39,362 nucleotides of DNA from Candidatus Methanorudis spinitermitis (GTDB lineage: Archaea > Methanobacteriota > Methanobacteria > Methanobacteriales > Methanobacteriaceae): positions 1 to 39,362 of the forward strand of contig JAITUQ010000026.1 in NCBI GenBank assembly GCA_031286225.1, given 5' to 3'. The translations under genes and the position numbers were made by a program. The notes under the pieces are model-generated. The model was given only the letters and a program-made list of their open reading frames with translations. It was not told the DNA's origin and ran no database searches. Below, in pieces: positions 16,059 through 24,906 of this stretch; position 1 is the stretch's first letter; each line of letters starts with the position of its first letter.

Positions 16059-19000
16059 TTATTCTTTGAAAAATTTGATTTTTCCATCTGTATTAATTAT
16101 ATCTCCATTGATTATCATATATTCTATAATAGCATTGATTTTATCAGCTGTTTTTTGTGAAGTAGCTTTAAATCCAAAATTCTTTGCAGCTATTTTAACT
16201 AATTCACTTTGATTTATTGTTTCATTAAAATTTAGAATTAACTTAATATTTTCTTCTATTTCTTCATTAGCTATTAAATTAATGTTTGGTTGTTTTCTTT
16301 TTCTAATAGGAATATTAGACCAGTTATTCTGAAACAAAAAGTCGTCAATGTTTATTATGGATCCGTTATGCTCTGAAGCTGCAATAGCTTGGCTAATAAT
16401 CTGTTTAATTTTTGAACCAGCTCTTTTAATATTGCAGCTTTCTCTAATTCTAACAATAACTTCGTTAACATGAATAGGACCTTCAATAAACACAATCTCG
16501 TCAACAATTGTAGAAAGGTTTTTGATAGAGTTATTATATAATTCTTTTGAATCCTTAATTGGTAAATCACTAGCTGTTGTATAATCTATAAGATAATCTT
16601 CTATATCTTTTTCTTTAGACATATTATTGTTTTTTTCAACTTTTAAAAAGTCATTTTTGTCATGATATTTTTCATTAATATTTTGAATGATATTTTCAAG
16701 TTCATCATTATTCAACTCATTATCGATAGCTAAATTTGAAGTATATAAATCATTTTCAGTAGCTATTTCATTGTTTTTTGTTTTATTTATAATAAAAATA
16801 TTTTTAGGAACTTTTTTATTTTCAATTTCATTTATAGAATCACTAATGTTTTTCATTTCACTTTTAATTTCAGAAATTGATTCATTTACCATGTATATTT
16901 TTTCTTCAAATGTTTCATGATTATTAGTTTCATCCTTTAAATCGGAGTTTGAATCATTTTTTAGAATTTCATCTTGTTGAAGTGATGGTTCATAGCTATT
17001 TATTTTGTCAGTATTTTGTTTTTGGGTTTTTTGTTGAAGTGATGGTTCATAGCTATTTATTTTGCCAAAATCGGAATTAGATTTAAAATCATCATTTGCT
17101 TCAATATTATCATTTAACTCATTGTCATGACTATTTTCTTCATTATAATTATTATTTTCTAATTTAAATTCATTATCATTGGATATTTCATCTTCTGTTA
17201 AATTATTATCAGTATTTCCCATACCATTGCTATATTCATCTGAATTATCATCAAAATCTACATTTAAACGAGATCGGAATTTAATCCCATGATTATTTTT
17301 TGGTTTTTTGACATTTGTTTCATCTTTGAAATTAAGATTTTCATAGTGTTTATGGGAATGGTCTAAATTATTAAAATTATGATTGTCATCATTTATAGAT
17401 TTAAGATCATTATTTTCTGAATTGTTAAGATTATTTTCCTTATTTAAAGATTCAAAATCATCATGACGATAGTTATTGAAATTATTTTGATTAATTTTAT
17501 TGTTATCTTCAAATGTTGACTCACAATCCATATTTTCATTATTTTCTAGATTTTTATTATGAGATTTCTCAGAATGTATCTTACTTTCAATAATAGTAGT
17601 GTCAGGAAGAGGATTTGAATCTAAAATTATATCATCATCATTGAAATCATTATTTTCATTAACTTTTGAATTTTCAGTATTTGTTTGAATTTTTTCATTA
17701 GCTAATGAATCTATATCTAAATCATCATCTATAATGGGATCAACAATTTTTAATCCTTCATCCTCAATGGAGGTATGATTTTTAAATTCTTTTGCATCTT
17801 CAATAAAACTTTCAGACTTGATTTTTTTAATATAATCCAATAGCTTTTCACGAGCGAGATCTCTATTTCTATACCAATCTGTGGACCATAAATGATATAG
17901 CTTCCAACCTAAACCTGTTAAAACTTGTTCTCTAAGACGATCTCTATCTCTAGCTACTTTAGAAGATGCATACATTTTACCATCACATTCAATTCCGAGA
18001 ATATATCTACCAGGATTTTCATCATCTATAATAGCTAAATCAACTCTAAAACCAGCATAACCTACTTGTTTATCAACTTTATATCCACTTTCAATTAAAA
18101 AATTATAAATAGCATCTTCAAAAGGTTCATCTTCTTTTTCTACCTTTTGAGTGTGACCAGAAGATATATTTTCTGCAAATTCTAAAAATTCTTTAAGAGC
18201 TTTTACTCCAAAGGGAGGGTTAGAAGATAAATGCATATCACTACTTTTAAAATTTGAAAAGACAATACATTTTTCTCTTGCTCTTGTAATTAATACATTA
18301 AGGCGTCTTTCTCCACCATCTTGATTTAATGGTCCAAAATTTAGAGAGATTTTATTTTCCTTGTCAAATCCATAACCAACACTGATTATTATAACATCTC
18401 TTTCATCTCCTTGAATTGTTTCAAGGTTTTTAACAAAAAATCTTTCATTTCTTTTATCAGAAAATAATGGTTCAAGTTCTGGGTGCTGACGCCTTTCAAT
18501 TTCAAGCTCTTCTAAGATTGCATTCATTTGAGAAACAGAGAAAGTTCCAACACCTAAACTTTTAGTCTCTCCATATTTATTAAAATGTTTAAATATTTCT
18601 TTTACAACTTCTTTTGCTTCTTCTCGATTAACTGCACTTTTTCCTCTATCGTAATAAGTATCTCTATTATATTTAAATTTTAAACCTAAAGAGTCAGTAT
18701 TATGTGAAGGAGAAGGATAAACTAATAGTTGATTATCATAAAACTCTTTATTAGATACAGCTATTAATGATTCATGCCTACTTCTATAATGCCACTTTAA
18801 CATTCTTACGGGAAAAGAAAGTTTACATAAATGCAGTATACTTTCCATATCTAATGCTGTAGCTACTTCTTCTTCGCTTTCTCCAGTTACTATTTGGTCA
18901 AAAAATGAAGTTGGAGGTAATTGTTGTGTATCACCCATAACTACTGCAGTTTTGGCTCTCATAAATGCTCCAAGAGCGTCTTCTGGTTTAACTTGACTTG

Positions 19001-21875
19001 CCTCATCAAATATAACAACATCAAATTGTAATTTAAGATTAGTTGGATCTAAATACTGAGCTATTGATAATGGACTCATCATAAAACAAGGTTTAATCTG
19101 TTTAATGAGGCCTCCTGCTTTTTCAAGTAGCTTTCTAACTGGTAAGTGTCCTCTTTTTCTTGTAAATTCTCCAGCTAATACTTTAGCTTCCTCATCCTCA
19201 GTAGCTCCAAAAACTTTTGGTAATTTTTTGCTTAATTGTTGAAAAATTCTTTTTCTATTTAATTGAACAATTTTTGAATCTAATTGTTTAAACTCTAAAA
19301 TTCGATCTTCATGCAATTCTCCAATAAAAGTAGCTAATGTTTCATTTTCAGTGAAAATAAGATTTAAAAGACTATCTGCAAAATTTCCAAAAACGAGAAA
19401 TTTCACATCTTCTTTCTTAATATTTTTTTTTTCAATTGACTTAATAAATAATGAAGAATGGCTTTTTAAGCAAACATTTTTAGTATTTAAATACTGAGAC
19501 CAAAGATGTAAACTTGAAAGTTGTCCTTTCCATGTGTTAAGCTGTTTTTTCCATTTATCAAAGGGAACATCATCAGTTTCCTTTTTGAATATTAATTTGC
19601 TTCTAGGATTTAATTTAGATTCTAATTTTTTTAGAGTATTTCTAAATTTATCACCACTATTGATGTAATTTTTTATTTCATACTGAATATTCACATCAAA
19701 TAGCTCTTGGGAAAGAACTTCAATTGTTTTTTTTGAGTAAATTTCATCTTTTAGGAAATTATTGAAACTTTTCATCCAATTAGCAAGATTTTTTAAATCA
19801 GTAATTGATGCATTCAAATGCCAAAGTTCACCAAAAAAACCTTCAGCTAGTTTTTCTTCGTTTTTTAAAGATTTTTTTTGTTGAATGAAATTTTTGATTT
19901 GTTTTAAATCCTTTAAAACAGTTTTATCATTTGGAACTTTAGTTTTATAGAAAGGATTAACAAGTTCTTTATAAGAATTTCCACCAAATAATTTAAATTT
20001 TTTATTTGTTGATTTTGTAATTTCATTTATTAGAAAGTTTAAATCCTCATTAAGTATAATATCATTAAATTTTTCCATATTTTTTGAAAGTGATTGATAT
20101 ACTTCAAGTTTTTCAATTAAATTGTAAGCTTTCCTTGAATTAGTAGTCCACTGTTTATTTGTTAATACCTCACCATCAATTATTTCAATTTTTTTCTTAT
20201 CAAGTAATTTTAATCCTTCTAATGATTTTTCATAAGATCTTAAATCATGTGATATTTTTATACCATAATTATCATAAAGATGAATTGATTCTTGGTTAAA
20301 CTCATCTAAAGTAGCTAATGTATCATTTATTAATAATTCAATTTCTCTTAAATCACTAGGAAGTAAACTTTTTGGATTACAGTAATTCCAAGGATTTTTT
20401 TTAGCTATTGTGTTATAAATTTCAGCTAAATTTTCAAGTTCAATAACCATATCATCTAAATTTTTTAGAGTGATGTTTTCTGCTGATTCAATTTTAGCTA
20501 AAGGCATCAAAAGATTTTTTTTGGAAAAATAATCATCTGCTGATTCTTTTAATCCATACAATTGAAATGGGCTTAATTCAACCTTATACATTTTTTCATG
20601 AATTATATCTGCATAGTTATCTAACTGTATTTTTAGAGATTCTAATTTTCTAAAAATTTGATCCATGTTCATGTCATCTATTGATCTTGTATTTAATGCC
20701 TTTTCAAGTTCTTTTAAAAATTTTTTCCGTCTTGTTTTGTGACTATGTAATTCTAAAGTAAATTTTCCAAGACCTACATTGTCTAAACGATTTTTAACAA
20801 CTTCTAATGCTGCCATTTTTTCTGATACAAAAAGAATACTTTTTCCTGATGCTAATAATTCAGCTATTAAGTTAACAATTGTTTGAGATTTCCCTGTTCC
20901 TGGAGGTCCTTCTACCACTAAGTTTATACCAGCTTTAACATCTTCAATAGCTGCTATTTGAGAAGAATCAGCATCTAAAACATGATAAGTATTTTCATAA
21001 AGTAATTTATTATCAATTTCATCTTCATTAAATGATTCATTATATTTATTTTTACTTGGATTGAAAATAGCTTCTATAAGTTCATGTTTAGTTAAATCAA
21101 CATTATCTTCCCAGCTTTCAGGATTCAAATCATTGTACATTACAAACTTAGTAAAAGAAAAAAAACCTAACGAAATATAATTTAAAACTTTCCAATCTTT
21201 CATTCTACTAACAGCATTTTTAACATCCTTTAAATAATGTTCAATTCCTTCGATATAAGGAGTTTGTTTGAAATCTGGCAATTTTATTCCATCTTCTAGA
21301 AGTTTAGCTTGAAGTGAGATATTTGATTGTAATTCTTCACCATTCCAAGAAATTGAAAATGATTTTCCTACTTTTTTTCGCTGAATGTCAACAGGGATAA
21401 GTATCAATGGAGCAAGATTAACTTCTTTAGGTTTATAATTTGTTCTCCACTCTAAAAAACCAATAGCTAAATACAAAATATTATAACCTTGTTCTTGGAC
21501 CATGGTTTTCGCTTGTTGATTAATATAAAATAATCTTTTTTGAAGTTCTTTTGGTGAAAAATTAGTTTTTAAAGATTTATCTCCTTCTTTAAAAATACTT
21601 AAATCAATTGGAGGATGATCCCAAAGAGAGGAAAATCTTGATTTATTTTTCTGTTTTTCATCATCATCTTTTTCTTTTTTGTTTGGAACAAATTGCATCT
21701 TTTGTTTCTGTAAAACAAGTGTGTGATAAATTGAACTAGGAGATTGATTAGCTACTTCAATAGTTTTAGCTCTAGGTTTAAAATTAAGAAGTTGATTTCT
21801 TAAAGTTAAATCTAGAAGCTTTTTTCTAAGGTTTTCAAATTCATTTGCAATATTGTTAGAAGATGATTTTTCCAT
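16059..21875 (-). CDS. DUF4011-SF1 helicase-Vsr-like nuclease-DUF3320 protein
   Basis: This 1938-residue protein has, in order: a DUF4011 region (LRNQLLNFKPRAKTIEV onward); Walker A GPPGTGKSQT near residue 323; a long helical insertion of about 570 residues; Walker B VVIFDEASQVKPEDALGA near 955 and VMGDTQQLPPTSFF near 985; SF1 motifs WHYRSRHESL, TIQGDERDVIIISVGYG and LNVLITRAREKCIVF (to about 1200); a Vsr/PD-(D/E)XK-like nuclease (about 1253-1355) with RVDLAIIDD and GIECDG; an Asn/Asp/Glu-rich linker of about 365 residues; and a DUF3320 domain (about 1785 onward). Related proteins occur in defence islands, so single-protein antiviral restriction is plausible. An AGGGAT site precedes the ATG, and a TATA-like TTTATAAATAG lies near 21913-21923. 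Not clearly in an operon. Confidence 0.9.
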   Translation of the reverse strand: MEKSSSNNIANEFENLRKKLLDLTLRNQLLNFKPRAKTIEVANQSPSSIYHTLVLQKQKMQFVPNKKEKDDDEKQKNKSRFSSLWDHPPIDLSIFKEGDKSLKTNFSPKELQKRLFYINQQAKTMVQEQGYNILYLAIGFLEWRTNYKPKEVNLAPLILIPVDIQRKKVGKSFSISWNGEELQSNISLQAKLLEDGIKLPDFKQTPYIEGIEHYLKDVKNAVSRMKDWKVLNYISLGFFSFTKFVMYNDLNPESWEDNVDLTKHELIEAIFNPSKNKYNESFNEDEIDNKLLYENTYHVLDADSSQIAAIEDVKAGINLVVEGPPGTGKSQTIVNLIAELLASGKSILFVSEKMAALEVVKNRLDNVGLGKFTLELHSHKTRRKKFLKELEKALNTRSIDDMNMDQIFRKLESLKIQLDNYADIIHEKMYKVELSPFQLYGLKESADDYFSKKNLLMPLAKIESAENITLKNLDDMVIELENLAEIYNTIAKKNPWNYCNPKSLLPSDLREIELLINDTLATLDEFNQESIHLYDNYGIKISHDLRSYEKSLEGLKLLDKKKIEIIDGEVLTNKQWTTNSRKAYNLIEKLEVYQSLSKNMEKFNDIILNEDLNFLINEITKSTNKKFKLFGGNSYKELVNPFYKTKVPNDKTVLKDLKQIKNFIQQKKSLKNEEKLAEGFFGELWHLNASITDLKNLANWMKSFNNFLKDEIYSKKTIEVLSQELFDVNIQYEIKNYINSGDKFRNTLKKLESKLNPRSKLIFKKETDDVPFDKWKKQLNTWKGQLSSLHLWSQYLNTKNVCLKSHSSLFIKSIEKKNIKKEDVKFLVFGNFADSLLNLIFTENETLATFIGELHEDRILEFKQLDSKIVQLNRKRIFQQLSKKLPKVFGATEDEEAKVLAGEFTRKRGHLPVRKLLEKAGGLIKQIKPCFMMSPLSIAQYLDPTNLKLQFDVVIFDEASQVKPEDALGAFMRAKTAVVMGDTQQLPPTSFFDQIVTGESEEEVATALDMESILHLCKLSFPVRMLKWHYRSRHESLIAVSNKEFYDNQLLVYPSPSHNTDSLGLKFKYNRDTYYDRGKSAVNREEAKEVVKEIFKHFNKYGETKSLGVGTFSVSQMNAILEELEIERRQHPELEPLFSDKRNERFFVKNLETIQGDERDVIIISVGYGFDKENKISLNFGPLNQDGGERRLNVLITRAREKCIVFSNFKSSDMHLSSNPPFGVKALKEFLEFAENISSGHTQKVEKEDEPFEDAIYNFLIESGYKVDKQVGYAGFRVDLAIIDDENPGRYILGIECDGKMYASSKVARDRDRLREQVLTGLGWKLYHLWSTDWYRNRDLAREKLLDYIKKIKSESFIEDAKEFKNHTSIEDEGLKIVDPIIDDDLDIDSLANEKIQTNTENSKVNENNDFNDDDIILDSNPLPDTTIIESKIHSEKSHNKNLENNENMDCESTFEDNNKINQNNFNNYRHDDFESLNKENNLNNSENNDLKSINDDNHNFNNLDHSHKHYENLNFKDETNVKKPKNNHGIKFRSRLNVDFDDNSDEYSNGMGNTDNNLTEDEISNDNEFKLENNNYNEENSHDNELNDNIEANDDFKSNSDFGKINSYEPSLQQKTQKQNTDKINSYEPSLQQDEILKNDSNSDLKDETNNHETFEEKIYMVNESISEIKSEMKNISDSINEIENKKVPKNIFIINKTKNNEIATENDLYTSNLAIDNELNNDELENIIQNINEKYHDKNDFLKVEKNNNMSKEKDIEDYLIDYTTASDLPIKDSKELYNNSIKNLSTIVDEIVFIEGPIHVNEVIVRIRESCNIKRAGSKIKQIISQAIAASEHNGSIINIDDFLFQNNWSNIPIRKRKQPNINLIANEEIEENIKLILNFNETINQSELVKIAAKNFGFKATSQKTADKINAIIEYMIINGDIINTDGKIKFFKE
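16974..17064. repeat. 57-bp tandem duplication inside the giant helicase gene
   Basis: A 34-nt sequence starting TTGTTGAAGTGATGGTTCAT occurs at 16974-17007 and 17031-17064. It encodes KINSYEPSLQQ twice, 19 codons apart, in the acidic linker. Reading frame is kept. Confidence 0.85.
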
Positions 21876-22377
21876 TTCTATCCCTATTATTAAAAGGTAG
21901 AGTTTTTATAACTATTTATAAATATTAATTTATTTATTCAATCTATAATAAATATACTTTTCTAAAAATTGTAAATATCATTATCACAGCTATAATTATC
22001 ATTTCTATATATTCATTTAATTTATTATATTATAATATAAATTTTTAAAGAATTTTTATTTAAATTATAATATTTTAATAATATTTTAAAATTTAATTGA
22101 GAATTAAAATTTTTAAAAATAATAATATTAGAAATTTGACTAAAATAATTAACTAATTGGTGATTTAATGATAATAATAAATCATATTTCATTTAAATCT
22201 TTTTTTAATTTAAATAAAGTTAATAATTCATTATATTAGATTATAGTACAAATAAAGATTAAAATATTTTTAAATTCAAAAAATAAGAAAAATTATATAA
22301 AAATAAAATGTATCTAGTAAATATAAGGTAATATCTATCATATAGGGTAATATATAGTAAACATAAAGTAAGAATTA
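21876..22377. other. AT-rich intergenic region
   Basis: This 502-base gap holds the helicase promoter (TATA-like box about 21913-21923) and, next to the exonuclease stop, imperfect repeats of the form TAGTAAAxATAAxGTAA (near 22316 and 22355) and GGTAATAT (near 22328 and 22346). No gene is seen. Confidence 0.5.
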
Positions 22378-23448
22378 TTAGTTAGTACAAACTTCTTCAT
22401 ACATTTTCATTAAAAATTTAGCTAAAGACACAATATCCATACGATTGTGTTCAATTATTGGAATCAATGGACCTATATTGTTTTTTTTTAAGTAAATATT
22501 ATAATAAGATGGAATAAGTGATCCTGGGACATCATCAGTTCTTTGAATATCAAAAAGATATTTTTCTACCGTAGTTAATTTGCAATTTGGCATTTTACTT
22601 TTCCATAATCTTCTTGCAAAATATAATAAATCGTAATGAATCAAGTCATGGTTATAAGTAATTCTATAATAATCACATCTATTTTTAATAAATGGAACAT
22701 CAAATCTTGCACCATTGTAGCTAACATAAACAGAATTTTCATCAAGATGTGACATAAATGCTTCTAGAACTGCAGGTTCTTCAGACTTTTCTCTAAGTAG
22801 GTATTGGGTTGATTCAATACATTTTCCATTTTTACTTAATTCAGCTACACCAATTAGTATTATGGGAACATTGGCAAGTCCAAGAGTTTCAATGTCCATG
22901 AATTTAAAATCTTCATTAGCTACTCCACTTAAACATTTAAGTACATTGTTTTTTGAATAGCTATTCTCCCTGACAATATCAAAGATATCTTTAAAGGAAC
23001 TTGAATTTAATTGTTCAATAGCTATTTCTGCATTTTCACAAAATTTTTCATGGTTCAATAATGATGCAATATCATTAAAACCTTGTTCTTTTAATTTTCT
23101 TTCTGTAGCTAGTCCAATATTTGGAATAAGTTTCAAATCACTAAATATTTCTTCTTTGAAATCTTTTTCCATTGTACTAAAGTTTATTTTTTCTTGTTTC
23201 TTTATTTGTATTGTTTCTCCATTACTATTTTCAAGAAAATTAATTCCATCTATATCTTCAAATGATTTATCTTGATATTCTTCAAGTAATCTATATTTTA
23301 ACTTTTTGTAAGGATCATCTGAATTAATTCCTGAATAGCTATGGGCTTTAGCTATTGTTTCGTCTGAAGGATTAGATGAAGATAATGATCTTGATAAAAT
23401 AGATTTTAACAAATCTTTTTCATGATTTTGGTATTTTTTTGAATTCAT
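22378..23448 (-). CDS. RNase H-like DEDDh exonuclease, MrfB (YprB)-like
   Basis: This 356-residue protein combines a helix-hairpin-helix-like region (LIPNIGLATERKLKEQGFND, about 106-130) with a C-terminal DnaQ-type 3'-5' exonuclease. The Exo motifs are visible: FMDIETLGL (Asp and Glu about 181/183), VSYNGARFDVPFI (Asp about 249) and EHNRMDIVSL (His about 331, Asp about 335), i.e. the DEDDh set. This is the layout of B. subtilis YprB/MrfB, which acts with helicase MrfA in UvrABC-independent removal of mitomycin damage. The MrfA-like helicase lies 1.46 kb upstream on the same strand, with two small paralogous genes adjoining and between. The start has only a weak TGAT site. A four-cysteine cluster is not seen. 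Confidence 0.85.
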   Translation of the reverse strand: MNSKKYQNHEKDLLKSILSRSLSSSNPSDETIAKAHSYSGINSDDPYKKLKYRLLEEYQDKSFEDIDGINFLENSNGETIQIKKQEKINFSTMEKDFKEEIFSDLKLIPNIGLATERKLKEQGFNDIASLLNHEKFCENAEIAIEQLNSSSFKDIFDIVRENSYSKNNVLKCLSGVANEDFKFMDIETLGLANVPIILIGVAELSKNGKCIESTQYLLREKSEEPAVLEAFMSHLDENSVYVSYNGARFDVPFIKNRCDYYRITYNHDLIHYDLLYFARRLWKSKMPNCKLTTVEKYLFDIQRTDDVPGSLIPSYYNIYLKKNNIGPLIPIIEHNRMDIVSLAKFLMKMYEEVCTN

Positions 23449-23503
23449 TAATATCAGTTTTATTTTTATTTTAAGATTCTAACTTTATTTTGGAATGATA
23501 ATT

Positions 23504-23812
23504 TTATTTTGAAATGCAAATTTTATAGCTAATACTTGTATAAGGGGGGCTACAACAAGGGACAATTTCTTCTCTTCCTACTACGCTATTTTCATATTTC
23601 TTTAGTAGTTCTTTCAATTTTTTCTCAAATTTTGGGAGTTTATTTTCATCTAGGATTTTTATACTTCCTAAATATGTTTTGCCACCATTTAAACTCACAA
23701 CAGTTAATATTTTATTAATTTCACAAAGAATCCCATGTTTTTTTGAGAGTTCATTTATTTTTGTCATGATTTCTTCAACTTCAAAATCATCAGCTAGATT
23801 CTCTTTATACAT
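23504..23812 (-). CDS. CC-motif small protein of unknown function, copy A
   Basis: This 102-residue protein was not recognised. It has an acidic helical N terminus (ADDFEVEEIMTKINELSKK), a strand-like block with TYLGSIKILDENKLPKFEKKLKELLKKYEN and a tail VPCCSPPYTSISYKICISK. It is a paralogue of the protein at 24464-24772: both start MYK, share DENKLPKFEK and end with CC-x-(A/P)P-(Y/H)T-(S/N)IS-(Y/F)KI. The adjacent cysteines could bind metal or form a redox pair. No signal peptide or membrane helix is present. It sits 55 bases upstream of the exonuclease gene on the same strand, suggesting co-transcription and a possible link to MrfAB-like repair. An antisense 60-codon frame over the same bases is a shadow. 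Confidence 0.78.
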   Translation of the reverse strand: MYKENLADDFEVEEIMTKINELSKKHGILCEINKILTVVSLNGGKTYLGSIKILDENKLPKFEKKLKELLKKYENSVVGREEIVPCCSPPYTSISYKICISK

Positions 23813-24463
23813 CTTACCACAAATTAAATAAATTAATAATTATTTGTAAATTAATTTATATATTGTTTTTTTATAAATTAAAAATTTTTGAGTTTATATT
23901 GTTTAATGAGATTTTCAATCTTTAGAATTTTGATTGTTTTATGATATTTTAAAATTTTTTCAGATTTTTAATATTCTTTGCTATATTTTTTTTAATCTTA
24001 TTTTTTATCAAATATAATAATTTTTTATTTAATATAAATCATTATAATAATTTTAGGTATGAAAATATTTTTAAATATTACAATCATAGTCAATTTTACA
24101 AAGTTTTTAAGAAATTAAATTTTAATAATTCTTTTAATATTAAATTAATAATTTTATTTAATTTTTTTAATTAATAAACATATTTAATAATTTTTTTTTA
24201 ATTTATATTTCGTTAAAGTTTAAATATAAATTTTTAAATATAATAGATGATAACTCCACAGTTATAGAGGATGTCCTACAGTTTGGAGGTTCCAATATTT
24301 TAATTGCTAAATTCCAATGTTCTTTGGAGTGTTGTTTAATTTTATTGTTTAATCCATTTTAATCCAGTAATATGCAAAATATACCTAATCTCCATGTATT
24401 TCTGCATTTTCCATCCCAGCAAGATAAAGATGGTGCATTTTAGAATATGTAAAAAAATTCACT
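23813..24463. other. Intergenic region between the two paralogous small genes
   Basis: This 651-base gap is very AT-rich up to about 24240. The part 24241-24460 is less so and contains a decayed coding stretch (listed) and a possible RNA fold: CTCCA (24254) with TGGAG (24284) around AGGA/TCCT. Confidence 0.5.
24241..24460 (-). pseudogene. Possible decayed coding stretch
   Basis: One minus-strand frame reads as protein-like text broken by stops: KMHHLYLAGMENAEIHGD, stop, VYFAYYWIKMD, stop, TIKLNNTPKNIGI, stop, QLKYWNLQTVGHPL. Residue mix and lower AT content differ from the flanks. The family is not recognised; remnant status is a guess from the pattern. Confidence 0.25.
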
Positions 24464-24772
24464 TTATTTTAAAATATCAATTTTGAAGCTAATATTTGTA
24501 TGGGGGGCTTGACAACAAGAAACAACATTTTGTAATCTAATTGACTTGTTTTCATATTTGCTTAGCATTTTTTTTAATTCTTTCTCAAATTTTGGAAGTT
24601 TATTTTCATCATATACATTTATACTTCCTAGATACGATGTTCTATCGCTTAAATTCAAAATAGTTAATTTTTCATCAGTTTCATGAAGAATTTCATCTTT
24701 TTTTAAAAGTTTATTAATTATTTCAATGATGTCATTAGCTTCTAAATCATTGTTTACATTTTTTTTATACAT
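24464..24772 (-). CDS. CC-motif small protein of unknown function, copy B
   Basis: This 102-residue paralogue of the 23504-23812 product aligns without gaps over most of its length. Shared parts are MYK, the TYLGSI-like SYLGSINVYDENKLPKFEKEL, KYEN and the tail SCCQAPHTNISFKIDILK. The CC pair and the T-x-IS-x-KI ending are kept while the middle has diverged, so the cysteines and C terminus are probably functional. GGTGAAA lies before the ATG. It is 134 bases downstream of the MrfA-like helicase on the same strand. Function unknown; a partner of the helicase-exonuclease pair is only a contextual guess. Confidence 0.78.
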   Translation of the reverse strand: MYKKNVNNDLEANDIIEIINKLLKKDEILHETDEKLTILNLSDRTSYLGSINVYDENKLPKFEKELKKMLSKYENKSIRLQNVVSCCQAPHTNISFKIDILK

Positions 24773-24906
24773 ATTTTCACCAAAAAAATTAATAATTATT
24801 TGAAAAGAATTTTCATTGGTTATAAAGCTATTAATTATAAAAATAAGATAAATTGTTTTCTATATTTATCTTGTTAATAAAGATATTTTACATAAATTTT
24901 TAATAA

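Noticed and set aside
16355..16920. Frames of 71 and 77 codons within the giant helicase gene
   Set aside because: Out-of-frame or antisense shadows of the DUF3320 and linker coding sequence.
24390..24460. TAG in MENAEIHGD-stop-VYFAYYW as a pyrrolysine codon
   Set aside because: Several further stops follow in the same frame, so decay is simpler than recoding.
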